14,844 nt of DNA, from positions 1 to 14,844 of the forward strand of contig DMAZ01000171.1 of assembly GCA_003446335.1 (NCBI GenBank), given 5' to 3'. This DNA is from Lachnospiraceae bacterium (GTDB lineage: Bacteria; Bacillota_A; Clostridia; Lachnospirales; Lachnospiraceae). Below, one piece after another: positions 7,773-14,844 of this stretch (positions are counted from its first letter, which is position 1; each line of letters opens with the position of its first letter). The notes under the pieces were generated by a model. That model was not told the origin of the DNA. It saw nothing but the letters and a program-made list of their open reading frames with translations, and made no database searches. The position numbers and the translations under genes are program-made.

Positions 7773-7823
7773 TCAATTATGAGATAAGAACTTGAGACAG
7801 ATTCATCCGGCGTCAATAATTGA
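7773..7823. repeat. 8-bp inverted repeat in the hisG-hisD gap
   Basis: TCAATTAT (7773-7780) and ATAATTGA (7816-7823) are exact reverse complements with 35 bases between them. The right arm covers the -10 element of the possible hisD promoter. The two sides also resemble each other as imperfect direct repeats (TCAATTATGAGAT and TCAATAATTGAGAT). It could be an operator bound by a dimer contacting two half-sites, or a chance match in AT-rich sequence. Confidence 0.35.
7792..7820 (+). promoter_or_regulatory. Possible SigA promoter upstream of hisD
   Basis: TTGAGA (7792-7797) and AATAAT (7815-7820) each match five of six consensus bases and are 17 bases apart, the ideal spacing. A start about seven bases downstream would leave a very short leader, with the ribosome binding site GAGGAG (7827-7832) nearly at the RNA 5' end. 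It may be an internal promoter of the his cluster or a chance match. Confidence 0.35.
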
Positions 7824-7842
7824 GATGAGGAGATCATGAAGA

Positions 7843-9129
7843 ATGCAGATATTAAAGCTTAATGATGATTCTTTTGGGACCATTCTTACAAATATGTTAA
7901 AAAGAAGTCCGGACAGTTACCCGCAGCAGGAGGCAGCTGTCGCGGAAATTCTGAAAAACGTTCGGACCAGAGGAGATGAGGCAGTCTTTGAATATACAAA
8001 AAAGTTCGATGGGGCCGATCTCGATTCCTCAGATTTCATTGTCACTCCTGAGGAAGAGCGTTGGGCATACGACCATGTCGATCCGGAACTGATCGGGGTC
8101 ATCCGAAGAGCAATAGACAGGATCCGCTCTTTCCACGAAAAAGAGAAGCAGAAGAGCTGGTTCACAACGGAAGAAGGTATGGTACTCGGGCAGCGCGTGA
8201 CACCTCTTCAGAGAGTCGGCGTCTATGTCCCGGGAGGCAAGGCAGCCTATCCGTCCTCGGTCCTCATGAACGTGATACCCGCTCAGGTGGCCGGCGTACC
8301 GGATATCGTGATGTGCACGCCTCCGGGAAAAGACGGAAAAATAACATCAACGACGCTGGTCGCCGCCAAAGAGGCAGGCGTCGGCACGATTTACAAAGTC
8401 GGCGGTGCTCAGGCAATCGCAGCTATGGCATACGGAACGAAGAGCCTCCCGAAAGTGGACAAGATCACCGGACCGGGAAATATATATGTCGCTCTGGCAA
8501 AAAAGGCTGTCTACGGCCATGTTTCCATCGATTCTGTCGCAGGTCCTTCCGAAATAACAGTCCTGGCCGACGAGACAGCAAATGCGCGCTATGTTGCGGC
8601 AGATCTTCTGTCTCAGGCTGAACACGACGAACTGGCCTCCGCCATCCTTGTAACGACATCAAGCGAACTGGCAGAGAAAGTGAGCAGGGAAGTCGATGCA
8701 TTTGTCGCGGGACTGGAACGCAGGGAAATAATTCAGAAATCGCTGGACAATTTCGGCCGCATTCTTGTTGCGGATACCATGGAAGAGGCGATCCGTGCCG
8801 TCAACGAAATTGCGTCGGAGCATCTTGAACTGGTGACCCGTGAACCCTTCCTTCTGATGACGAAAATAAAAAATGCAGGAGCTATTTTCATCGGCGATCA
8901 TTCATCAGAGCCGTTCGGCGACTACTTTGCAGGGCCGAATCATGTCCTTCCCACCAACGGAACGGCTAAATTCTTCTCCGCTCTCTCCGTTGATGACTTT
9001 ATTAAAAAGACCAGTATCATCTATACTTCCAGGGAAGCTCTGGAGAATCTGCATGAAGATATCGAGACCTTTGCAAAGGCAGAAGGGCTCACCGCTCATG
9101 CCAACTCTATTCATGTGAGATTTGAATGA
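7843..9129 (+). CDS. hisD: Histidinol dehydrogenase
   Basis: HisD oxidises L-histidinol to L-histidine in two NAD-dependent steps, the end of the pathway. The 428-residue protein has the usual length and all active-site residues: [20 protein letters not shown] (124-143), [15 protein letters not shown] (206-220), DSVAGPSEI (230-238), zinc-site Gln258 and His261 in [10 protein letters not shown], Glu326-His327 in ASEHLELV, Asp360 in [13 protein letters not shown], and His419 in LTAHANSIH. The ATG at 7843 follows AGGAG (7828-7832) by ten bases; an out-of-frame ATG at 7836 lies between them and would give a short unrelated peptide. The stop overlaps an in-frame ATG of the following gene. The 74-base gap from hisG holds a possible promoter and an inverted repeat. 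Confidence 0.97.
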   Translation: MQILKLNDDSFGTILTNMLKRSPDSYPQQEAAVAEILKNVRTRGDEAVFEYTKKFDGADLDSSDFIVTPEEERWAYDHVDPELIGVIRRAIDRIRSFHEKEKQKSWFTTEEGMVLGQRVTPLQRVGVYVPGGKAAYPSSVLMNVIPAQVAGVPDIVMCTPPGKDGKITSTTLVAAKEAGVGTIYKVGGAQAIAAMAYGTKSLPKVDKITGPGNIYVALAKKAVYGHVSIDSVAGPSEITVLADETANARYVAADLLSQAEHDELASAILVTTSSELAEKVSREVDAFVAGLERREIIQKSLDNFGRILVADTMEEAIRAVNEIASEHLELVTREPFLLMTKIKNAGAIFIGDHSSEPFGDYFAGPNHVLPTNGTAKFFSALSVDDFIKKTSIIYTSREALENLHEDIETFAKAEGLTAHANSIHVRFE

Positions 9130-9146
9130 AGAGAAAGGATAACATC

Positions 9147-10427
9147 ATGACAAAGTATTTTATCCCGTGTCTTTATATCTACAAAGGAAAAGCCGTCACA
9201 GGTTTCGGACAGAAAAATCTGTTCGGATCCGGAAATCTCTCGGAGCTCTCTCTGTTCTACAGTGATCATGGTGCCGACCGCCTCCTTGTATTTGACTTTT
9301 CCAGCAGCGACACGGAACATGACCGCTCCATTGCGTGCATAAAAAATATCTGCAAATCATCACAGGTCCCCGTATATGCCGCCGGCAACGTAAAGCGCGT
9401 GGAAGACGTCAAAAAACTGATCTACGCGGGCTGCAGCGCGGTCGTACTGAATGCGGAGAAGGCTTCCAACATCGAAATGCTGGAAGAGGTATCGAAGCGA
9501 TTCGGCAGGGAAAAAATTGCGGTCTGTATTTCTTCCATGAATGAGTATCTCCCTTCCAGAGATCTTATAGAGGAATATGCTTCCATGCTTCTGCTTCTTG
9601 ATAATATCGAGGATGAAATACATGCAGTTTCAAATCTCCCGATTATCCTTCATACGAATCACGGTGACAGGAACCGAGTTCTGAAACTCCTTTCCAAGGA
9701 CAGCATAAGCAGTATCAGCGGCTCCTGCGTCAGCGGTATTGATATGAATATCAGTGAGCTTAAAACGGCTGCTGCCAATTCCGGGATCCCGGTAAACATT
9801 CTTGTAAGTACGCTTCCATGGGAATCCTTTACGAAGAACGAACAGGGGCTGGTCCCCTGCATCGTCCAGGACTACCGCAACGGTCAGGTGCTGATGATGG
9901 CCTGGATGAATGAGGAAAGCTTCCGCAAGACCCTGGAGACAGGAAGGATGACATATTTTTCCAGAAGCAGACAGAGTCTCTGGACCAAAGGTGAGACATC
10001 AGGTCATTTTCAGTATGTAAAATCCATTTCGATCGACTGCGACAAGGATACCATGCTGGCTAAAGTTTCTCAGATCGGTGCTGCCTGCCATACCGGGAAC
10101 CGCAGCTGCTTTTATACGCCGTTGGTGACGACCCAGTATGATGACACAAATCCGCTCCACGTCTTCCAGAATGTGTACGATGTCATTATGGACAGAAAGG
10201 AACATCCGAAGGAAGGTTCCTACACGAACTATTTGTTCGATAAAGGAATTGACAAGATCCTGAAAAAAGTGGGAGAGGAGAATACCGAGATCATTATCGC
10301 CGCCAAAAATCCCGATCCCGAAGAAATCAAATATGAGATTTCGGATTATATGTACCATCTTATGGTGCTCATGGCTGAACGGGGCGTCACATGGGATGAT
10401 ATTACTTCTGAGCTGGCAAGGAGATAA
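9147..10427 (+). CDS. hisIE: HisIE with an N-terminal degenerate HisF/HisA-like barrel
   Basis: This is a three-part protein of 426 residues. Residues about 1-218 resemble the HisF/HisA (beta/alpha)8 barrel: [17 protein letters not shown] where HisF has [36 protein letters not shown] in place of VP..GGGI, and a final [16 protein letters not shown]. Key residues are replaced, so this part is probably not an enzyme. Residues about 230-330 are HisI, phosphoribosyl-AMP cyclohydrolase: [22 protein letters not shown] (297-301) and [12 protein letters not shown] with Cys314 and Cys321. Residues about 340-426 are HisE, phosphoribosyl-ATP pyrophosphatase: [15 protein letters not shown] and [17 protein letters not shown]. 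HisI and HisE look fully active and carry out steps two and three of the pathway. ATG 9147 has AGAAAGGA (9132-9139) before it and fits the barrel start; an in-frame ATG at 9126 overlaps the hisD stop. Confidence 0.93.
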   Translation: MTKYFIPCLYIYKGKAVTGFGQKNLFGSGNLSELSLFYSDHGADRLLVFDFSSSDTEHDRSIACIKNICKSSQVPVYAAGNVKRVEDVKKLIYAGCSAVVLNAEKASNIEMLEEVSKRFGREKIAVCISSMNEYLPSRDLIEEYASMLLLLDNIEDEIHAVSNLPIILHTNHGDRNRVLKLLSKDSISSISGSCVSGIDMNISELKTAAANSGIPVNILVSTLPWESFTKNEQGLVPCIVQDYRNGQVLMMAWMNEESFRKTLETGRMTYFSRSRQSLWTKGETSGHFQYVKSISIDCDKDTMLAKVSQIGAACHTGNRSCFYTPLVTTQYDDTNPLHVFQNVYDVIMDRKEHPKEGSYTNYLFDKGIDKILKKVGEENTEIIIAAKNPDPEEIKYEISDYMYHLMVLMAERGVTWDDITSELARR

Positions 10428-10436
10428 GGAGTGTCT

Positions 10437-12350
10437 ATGAGAAGACTCTTTCTGGAAGACCGAATCCTCCGGTCGGTGGTAAAACCTGCACGGTATACGG
10501 GAGGAGAAATGAATTCCGTATACAAAGACCCGGATAAGGTAAAAGTAAGATATTGTATGTGTTTTCCGGATGTTTATGAAATCGGAATGTCACATCTAGG
10601 AATACAGATCATATATGATCAGCTTAACAGACGCGCGGACACCTGGTGTGAGCGCGTCTATTCACCGTGGGAGGATCTTCACAAGATCATGAAAGAGAAG
10701 AAGATTCCTCTGTTCGCACTGGAGTCCCAGCAGCCTCTCCGGGATTTCGACTTTCTCGGATTTACACTTCAATACGAACTCTGTTACACCAACATCCTGC
10801 AGGTCCTGGATCTTGCACAAATTCCCTTTAAGTCCTGTGACAGAGATGAGTCCTATCCTTTGATCATCGGAGGCGGCCCCTGTACTTACAATCCGGAACC
10901 TCTTGCCGATTTCTTCGATCTTTTTTATATCGGTGATTCGGAAGTATCTCTGGATCTGCTGATAGATCTTTACAGGGATATGAAAGAATCCGGATCGGGA
11001 AAGGCGGCGTTCCTTCGAAAAGCGGCATCACTGCCCGGTATCTATGTGCCTTCCCTCTATCAGGTGGAGTATAAAGAGGACGGCACGATCAGATCTTTCT
11101 CACCGTTATATGACGACGTACCGGCCACAGTGAAGAAGCAGACCTGTATGGATTTCACAAATGCACCCTATCCGGAAAGACCGGTCATCCCCTATCTCAA
11201 GGCGACTCAGGACCGCGTCACGCTGGAAGTCATGCGCGGATGCATACGTGGCTGCCGTTTCTGCCAGGCCGGCATGTTATACCGTCCCCTGCGGCAGAAG
11301 AGTGTCGCGCAGCTGAAAAAAGAGGCGGATGTTCTGATCACGGGGTCCGGCCATGAAGAAATCTCCCTGAGCTCGTTAAGTTCCAGTGATTATACAGAGC
11401 TGCCCGAACTTCTCGACTATCTGATTACCAATTTTCGCACGAAATCTGTCAATATTACGCTTCCTTCCCTGCGTATCGACAATTTCTCACTCGATGTTAT
11501 GAGCAGGCTGCAGGATGTAAGGAAGAGTTCCCTTACCTTCGCTCCGGAAGCAGGCACACAGCGCCTGAGAGATGTCATTAATAAAGGCCTCACGGAGGAG
11601 GATATCATGAACGGCTCCGGCATGGCTTTCAAGGGCGGATGGAACAAGGTCAAGCTGTATTTCATGCTTGGTCTGCCGACAGAGCGCGAAGAGGACCGAA
11701 AGGGGATCGCTCACCTTGCTCAGGCAGTTGCCGACAATTACTATGAGATCCCGAAAGATAAGAGGAATGGCAAATGCGAGATAACCGTCAGTACATCTTT
11801 CTTTGTGCCGAAACCTTTCACACCTTTCCAGTGGGCCCCCATGTTCCGTGCGGAAGACTATATAGGATTTGCCAGGACCGTCAAATCCGAGATCCGCTCC
11901 ATGAAGAATCAGCGCAGCATTCACTACAACTGGCATGACGCGGACGGAACGGTCCTTGAAGGCGTATTTGCCCGCGGTGACAGGAAACTCTGTGACACGA
12001 TCGTATATGCCTATGAGCACGGATCCATGTATGACGCATGGACGGACTTCTTTGATATGAACAGGTGGTATGATGCCTTTGAAGCGACAGGGATCGACAT
12101 CGACTTTTACAATCTTCGGGAGAGGGATACTTCGGAAATCCTACCCTGGGATTTCATTGATATCGGAGTATCAAAAAAATTCATGATCCGTGAGTGGGAA
12201 CTGGCCAGAGCGGAAAAAGTGACACCGAACTGCCGTCAGAAATGTTCAGGCTGCGGAGCCAGATCTTTCGGTGGCGGCGTATGTTTTGAAGACAGGAGAA
12301 AGGAAGACCTTACGGCTGATACAGATTCTGAGATTGGGGGCGCTTCATGA
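10437..12350 (+). CDS. B12-binding-type radical SAM protein (TIGR03960 family)
   Basis: This is a radical SAM protein of unknown reaction, 637 residues. The N-terminal half has a Rossmann-like region seen in B12-binding radical SAM proteins (VRYCMCFPDVYEIGMSHLG, 37-55; LIIGGGPCTYNPEPLADFFD, 142-161). It lacks the full DxHxxG cobalamin motif, so cobalamin binding is uncertain. The radical SAM core begins at EVMRGCIRGCRFCQAG with Cys269, Cys273 and Cys276, and continues through SLSSLSSSDYTELPELL and LTFAPEAGTQRLRDVINKGL. Near the C-terminus NCRQKCSGCG carries a second CX3CX2C (599, 603, 606). ATG 10437, five bases after AAGGAG (10426-10431), is the likely start; a GTG at 10431 overlaps that site. 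The stop overlaps the next gene (ATGA). In other bacteria the two products can occur as one fused protein, as I recall; I take them as partners. Confidence 0.9.
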   Translation: MRRLFLEDRILRSVVKPARYTGGEMNSVYKDPDKVKVRYCMCFPDVYEIGMSHLGIQIIYDQLNRRADTWCERVYSPWEDLHKIMKEKKIPLFALESQQPLRDFDFLGFTLQYELCYTNILQVLDLAQIPFKSCDRDESYPLIIGGGPCTYNPEPLADFFDLFYIGDSEVSLDLLIDLYRDMKESGSGKAAFLRKAASLPGIYVPSLYQVEYKEDGTIRSFSPLYDDVPATVKKQTCMDFTNAPYPERPVIPYLKATQDRVTLEVMRGCIRGCRFCQAGMLYRPLRQKSVAQLKKEADVLITGSGHEEISLSSLSSSDYTELPELLDYLITNFRTKSVNITLPSLRIDNFSLDVMSRLQDVRKSSLTFAPEAGTQRLRDVINKGLTEEDIMNGSGMAFKGGWNKVKLYFMLGLPTEREEDRKGIAHLAQAVADNYYEIPKDKRNGKCEITVSTSFFVPKPFTPFQWAPMFRAEDYIGFARTVKSEIRSMKNQRSIHYNWHDADGTVLEGVFARGDRKLCDTIVYAYEHGSMYDAWTDFFDMNRWYDAFEATGIDIDFYNLRERDTSEILPWDFIDIGVSKKFMIREWELARAEKVTPNCRQKCSGCGARSFGGGVCFEDRRKEDLTADTDSEIGGAS

Positions 12351-13231
12351 AGGTAAGAATAAAATTCTCCAAACTGGGTTCTCTTAGGTATGTCGGTCAT
12401 CTCGATTTCATGCGGGCTGTACAGAAAATAATTCGCAGAACGTCCATCGAGGCCGCCTACACAAAAGGCTTCAGTCCGCATCACATTCTCTCTTTCGCCT
12501 CTCCTCTCGGAGTCGGTCTTGAGAGCACAGGAGAATATTTTGATCTGGAGCTTGCCTACCGGGATCCGTTCGAAATGAGCGTTACGGACCTCGCCAGACT
12601 CAACAGCATAGGGCTTGAGAATGATGAGCTTCCCGACGTCCCGTCTTCTGACTGGATCCTGTCTCAGCTGAATGAGCAGGCACCGGAAGGAGTTCGTTTT
12701 CTCGGGATCCGGCGAGTGGAAGAGAACAATAATAAGGCGATGGCACTCGTTGCGGCAGCGGATTATACTATCTTTTTTGAGGAGGATGCATTTGACGGCA
12801 GGGATCTGTCGACACTCCTTGATGAATTTCTGATGCGCAGAGAGATCGTTGTCCACAAAGTCTCCAAGAAGACCGAAAGTGATGTGGATATTCGTCCGCT
12901 GATCTACGCCGCTTCCGTTGTCAATGTGGACAATTCGCTTTTTATTAACGATCCTTCCCGGCTCGGACCATACGGGAACGGGGAGACAGCGGATGAACAG
13001 AGCTGCCTGGCCGCAGCTGCCTCTCTTCGTATTCGCGAAGAAGGATATCCCGCAGCGATCGACCTCAGGGTCAGTGCAGGCAGCGCAGCCAACCTGAAAC
13101 CGGAGACCGTCGCCATGGCCCTCATGGATCATGCCGGACTTAAATATGATCCGTTCGCCTGCCGCGTTCTGCGCCGGGAGATGTATATGAAAGGCGGAAA
13201 AACGCTTCTTGACGACGGAATCTGCTTTTAA
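12347..13231 (+). CDS. DUF2344 (TIGR03936) radical SAM-associated protein
   Basis: This 294-residue protein belongs to the DUF2344 family, found beside or fused to the radical SAM protein encoded just upstream; no activity is established to my knowledge. Family marks are the N-terminus VRIKFSKLGSLRYVGHLDFM (3-22), YTKGFSPHHILSFASPLGVG (38-57), the ESTGEYFDLEL stretch (59-69), KTESDVDIRPLIYAA (175-189) and SAGSAANLKPETV (243-255). It looks soluble, with no signal peptide or membrane segment. It begins at ATG 12347 overlapping the upstream stop codon as ATGA, and the RNase G gene starts 15 bases after its end. The tight coupling suggests the two proteins act together, perhaps as enzyme and substrate-binding part; that is inference. 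Confidence 0.9.
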   Translation: MKVRIKFSKLGSLRYVGHLDFMRAVQKIIRRTSIEAAYTKGFSPHHILSFASPLGVGLESTGEYFDLELAYRDPFEMSVTDLARLNSIGLENDELPDVPSSDWILSQLNEQAPEGVRFLGIRRVEENNNKAMALVAAADYTIFFEEDAFDGRDLSTLLDEFLMRREIVVHKVSKKTESDVDIRPLIYAASVVNVDNSLFINDPSRLGPYGNGETADEQSCLAAAASLRIREEGYPAAIDLRVSAGSAANLKPETVAMALMDHAGLKYDPFACRVLRREMYMKGGKTLLDDGICF

Positions 13232-13246
13232 AGGAAAATAAGCCTG

Positions 13247-14389
13247 ATGAATGATTTTATAGTGACAGATATTGAGAGAGACGGAAAACAGTACCTTGCC
13301 GCAGCCTGCTACAAGGAACGTGTCCTCACGGAACTGACCGTGCGTCCCCGAAGACAGGGATCTCAGGTCGGAAAGATTTATGTCGGATATGTGGAATCCA
13401 CAGTGAAAAATATCGGAGGAGCCTTCATCAGGATCTCGAAGGACTTCAAATGCTTTCTTCCGAACTACAGGCAATTCCTTTCGACCGGCGGTAATCCCGG
13501 ACATATGCTCGTCATGGTCACAAAGGATGCCTCCGGTGTTAAGGAAGCCGTCTGTTCCACCGTATTAGAGATTGCAGGAAGATACAGTGTTCTTTCAAAC
13601 GGAAAGACCTCTCTGTCCATCTCCAGAAAAGTCCCGGAGGAGGAGAGAGCGGTGCTCAAAAAATGGGTCAATCCGCATGAATATCCCAATTGCCATATAC
13701 TTCTTCGGACAAACGCAGCCACTGCCGACAAAAAATCCGTTATCAGCGAGATCACGGAACTGAGGTCAAAGCTGGAAGACGTTTTCCGTCAGGCAGAAAC
13801 AGCAAAAGCCGGCACCTGCCTCTACGCCCCTCCGTCCTTTTACATGACGATGCTTCGTGATTTATATGAAAAGCCGGACAGGATCATCACCAACATTCCG
13901 GCTATAGCAGAGGAACTCGGGCAGAAGATGCCCGGTGTCGATTATCGTCCGGACTCTTCGGGCTCCCTGACGCTGTCCCAGCTCTATAATCTCAATCATG
14001 ATCTTGATAAACTGCTCCAGAAAGTCGTCTGGCTCAAGAGCGGGGCCTATCTGGTCATTGAGAGGGCAGAGGCATTTGTCATCATCGATGTGAACTCCGG
14101 TCGTTGCGGCAAAGGAAAAAATCCGGAAGAGACCTATCGAAAAATCAACCTCGAAGCGGGAGAGGAAGTTCTCAGGCAGCTCCGCCTCAGAGAACTCTCC
14201 GGAATGATCCTGATCGATTTCATCAGTCTTGAGAGCGAGGATCGGCAGTCAGAGCTGGTCAACGTCATGAAGAAGCTTTCCAGAAAAGAGCACAGGCGGA
14301 CCGAAGTCATGGACCTCACGAAACTCGGTATTCTGGAGATGGTACGGGAAAAGAAGGAAAAACCGCTCGAGGAAATCCTTGGATCCTGA
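13247..14389 (+). CDS. rng: Ribonuclease E/G family protein (RNase G), without Zn-link cysteines
   Basis: This is an endoribonuclease of the RNase E/G family, expected to cut single-stranded AU-rich RNA in mRNA decay and rRNA maturation. Of 380 residues, about 37-118 contain an S1-type domain (GKIYVGYVESTVKNIGGAF, 43-61). The RNase H-like and DNase I-like parts follow, with ILLRTNAA (151-158), VWLKSGAYLVIERAEAF and the two metal-binding aspartates in IIDVNSG (Asp281) and LIDFISLES (Asp324), matching Asp303 and Asp346 of E. coli RNase E. The protein ends at KEKPLEEILGS, soon after the LTKLGILEM motif. The CPxCxG Zn-link that joins protomers in the E. coli enzymes is absent. ATG 13247 follows AAGGAAA (13231-13237). 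It probably shares an mRNA with the two genes upstream. Confidence 0.93.
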   Translation: MNDFIVTDIERDGKQYLAAACYKERVLTELTVRPRRQGSQVGKIYVGYVESTVKNIGGAFIRISKDFKCFLPNYRQFLSTGGNPGHMLVMVTKDASGVKEAVCSTVLEIAGRYSVLSNGKTSLSISRKVPEEERAVLKKWVNPHEYPNCHILLRTNAATADKKSVISEITELRSKLEDVFRQAETAKAGTCLYAPPSFYMTMLRDLYEKPDRIITNIPAIAEELGQKMPGVDYRPDSSGSLTLSQLYNLNHDLDKLLQKVVWLKSGAYLVIERAEAFVIIDVNSGRCGKGKNPEETYRKINLEAGEEVLRQLRLRELSGMILIDFISLESEDRQSELVNVMKKLSRKEHRRTEVMDLTKLGILEMVREKKEKPLEEILGS

Positions 14390-14412
14390 TATCTTCTCGA
14401 AGAGTCGGGATC
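14382..14412 (+). terminator. Hairpin at the 3' end of rng, possible terminator without a T-run
   Basis: GATCCTGAT (14382-14390) pairs with GTCGGGATC (14404-14412), including two G-T wobbles. After a single bulged A, TCTT (14392-14395) pairs with AAGA (14400-14403) around a CTCG tetraloop. The 13-pair stem contains the rng stop codon. Only TCTAAGAT follows, with no T-run, so it may act as an RNA 3' end stabiliser or a Rho-type or atypical end. A promoter for rplU lies about 50 bases further on. Confidence 0.45.
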
Positions 14413-14461
14413 TCTAAGATAAAACCCTGAACAAAAATTTTCCTAAAGTTTATTATTTTGG

Positions 14462-14490
14462 TTTACAAACGAAATAAATCGTGATAATAT
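14462..14490 (+). promoter_or_regulatory. Promoter for rplU
   Basis: TTTACA (14462-14467) serves as the -35. The -10 is either GATAAT (14483-14488, spacing 15) or TAATAT (14485-14490, spacing 17). The preceding 35 bases are very AT-rich (14430-14460), as an UP element would be. Its place between the rng hairpin and a structured leader supports a separate start for the ribosomal protein operon, with transcription beginning near 14495. Confidence 0.65.
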
Positions 14491-14494
14491 TCTT

Positions 14495-14582
14495 GAGTAT
14501 GCCGCACAGAGGGGCTGTAAGTTCGGAGCAATCAGATTCCGGCGCCGGATCTGGCGAGTTTTAGATGAAGGAGGTGTGCTTC
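14495..14582 (+). ncRNA. Candidate ribosomal protein L21 leader
   Basis: The roughly 90-base leader between promoter and rplU is GC-rich and structured, unlike the sequence around it. CAGAT-T-CCG (14533-14541) pairs with CGGATCTG (14546-14553) around a GCGC loop, an eight-pair stem with one bulged T. An upstream part (GCCGCACAGAGGGGC, 14501-14515) could form a further element. Firmicutes carry a known L21 leader at this position that is thought to regulate the L21-L27 operon. I base the call on position and structure only; a covariance search was not possible. The ribosome binding site AAGGAGG is at 14568-14574. Confidence 0.55.
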
Positions 14583-14844
14583 ATGTATGCAGTTATCGCA
14601 ACTGGCGGAAAGCAGTACAAGGTTTCCGAAGGTGATGTGATCCGTGTTGAGAAACTCGGTATCGACGTTAACGGCGAAGTTACATTCGAGGATGTACTTG
14701 CAGTTAAGGATGAGAGCCTTAAAGTCGGTGAAGATGTAAAGGGTGCTACGGTTACAGGCAAGGTCATTTCCAACGGCCGTTCCAAGAAAGTCATCGTATA
14801 TCATTACAAGCCGAAGTCAGGTTATCACAAGAAGAACGGTCACA
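14583..14844 (+). CDS. rplU: 50S ribosomal protein L21 (3' end outside window)
   Basis: This is the large-subunit ribosomal protein L21, an rRNA-binding protein. The frame starts at ATG 14583, eight bases after a perfect AAGGAGG (14568-14574), and runs off the window end after 87 complete codons of about 102 expected. The sequence is typical throughout: [20 protein letters not shown] (1-20), [38 protein letters not shown] and the final [14 protein letters not shown]. Codon use is noticeably more restricted than in neighbouring genes (for example many GGT, GTT and AAG codons), as expected for a highly expressed gene. In related bacteria a small cysteine protease (Prp) and L27 (rpmA) follow, but they lie outside this window. 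Confidence 0.97.
   Translation, partial: MYAVIATGGKQYKVSEGDVIRVEKLGIDVNGEVTFEDVLAVKDESLKVGEDVKGATVTGKVISNGRSKKVIVYHYKPKSGYHKKNGH

Noticed and set aside
7430..7837. A 135-codon minus-strand open frame over hisG.
   Set aside because: It is a shadow of hisG, with no start signal and no recognisable protein features.
12236..13504. A 422-codon open frame on the minus strand across the DUF2344 gene and both flanking genes.
   Set aside because: It lies antisense to three well-supported genes, its translation is rich in His, Cys, Arg and Phe without recognisable motifs, and no ribosome binding site or promoter marks it. It is best explained by the codon bias of the sense genes.
1..14844. Search for mobile elements, phage genes, CRISPR arrays, defence genes and tRNA or rRNA genes.
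   Set aside because: No transposase, integrase, regular repeat array, toxin-antitoxin pair or structural RNA gene could be seen; the strand is uniform and gene content is core-like.

Overview
The window is about 14.8 kb of tightly packed bacterial chromosome with every supported gene on the + strand. It fits a Clostridia-type Firmicute, most likely Lachnospiraceae or a close relative. The reasons are the small alarmone synthetase, RecU, a Gram-positive-sized signal peptidase I, short HisG paired with HisZ, strong AAGGAG-type ribosome binding sites, TTG starts, and the order radical SAM - DUF2344 - RNase G - L21. This taxonomic placement is inference from gene content. I see no insertion sequence, phage, plasmid, CRISPR, tRNA or rRNA signal.

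Layout. (1) 1-3174: the 3' half of a PepD-type dipeptidase gene (its start lies outside the window), a RelQ-type (p)ppGpp synthetase, and an RsmF-like rRNA cytosine-5 methyltransferase. (2) 3273-6043: a two-helix membrane protein of unknown function, translationally coupled to an RluC/RluD-type pseudouridine synthase, then signal peptidase I and the Holliday junction resolvase RecU. (3) 6090-10427: a partial histidine cluster, hisZ-hisG-hisD-hisIE. It covers the first three catalytic steps (HisZG, then HisE and HisI) and the last (HisD); the middle steps must be encoded elsewhere. The HisIE protein carries an extra N-terminal domain that looks like a HisF/HisA barrel with its catalytic aspartates and phosphate loops lost. 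(4) 10437-14389: a B12-binding-type radical SAM protein, its DUF2344 partner and RNase G, essentially without gaps. (5) 14390-14844: a 3' hairpin, a promoter, a structured leader and the start of rplU (ribosomal protein L21), cut by the window end.

The genes overlap or sit within a few dozen bases of each other (ATGA overlaps at 3875, 7121 and 12347; TAATG at 5505), so most are probably co-transcribed. Much of the content concerns RNA or ribosomes: rRNA methylation, pseudouridylation, RNase G, L21 and the alarmone synthetase. The points that most deserve a second look are the pseudo-enzyme barrel fused to HisIE, the uncharacterised radical SAM/DUF2344 pair with a second C-terminal CX3CX2C cluster, the RNase G without its Zn-link cysteines, and hairpins in several intergenic gaps, two of them strong. 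I do not see a clearly new defence or mobile system here; this is mostly core chromosome.
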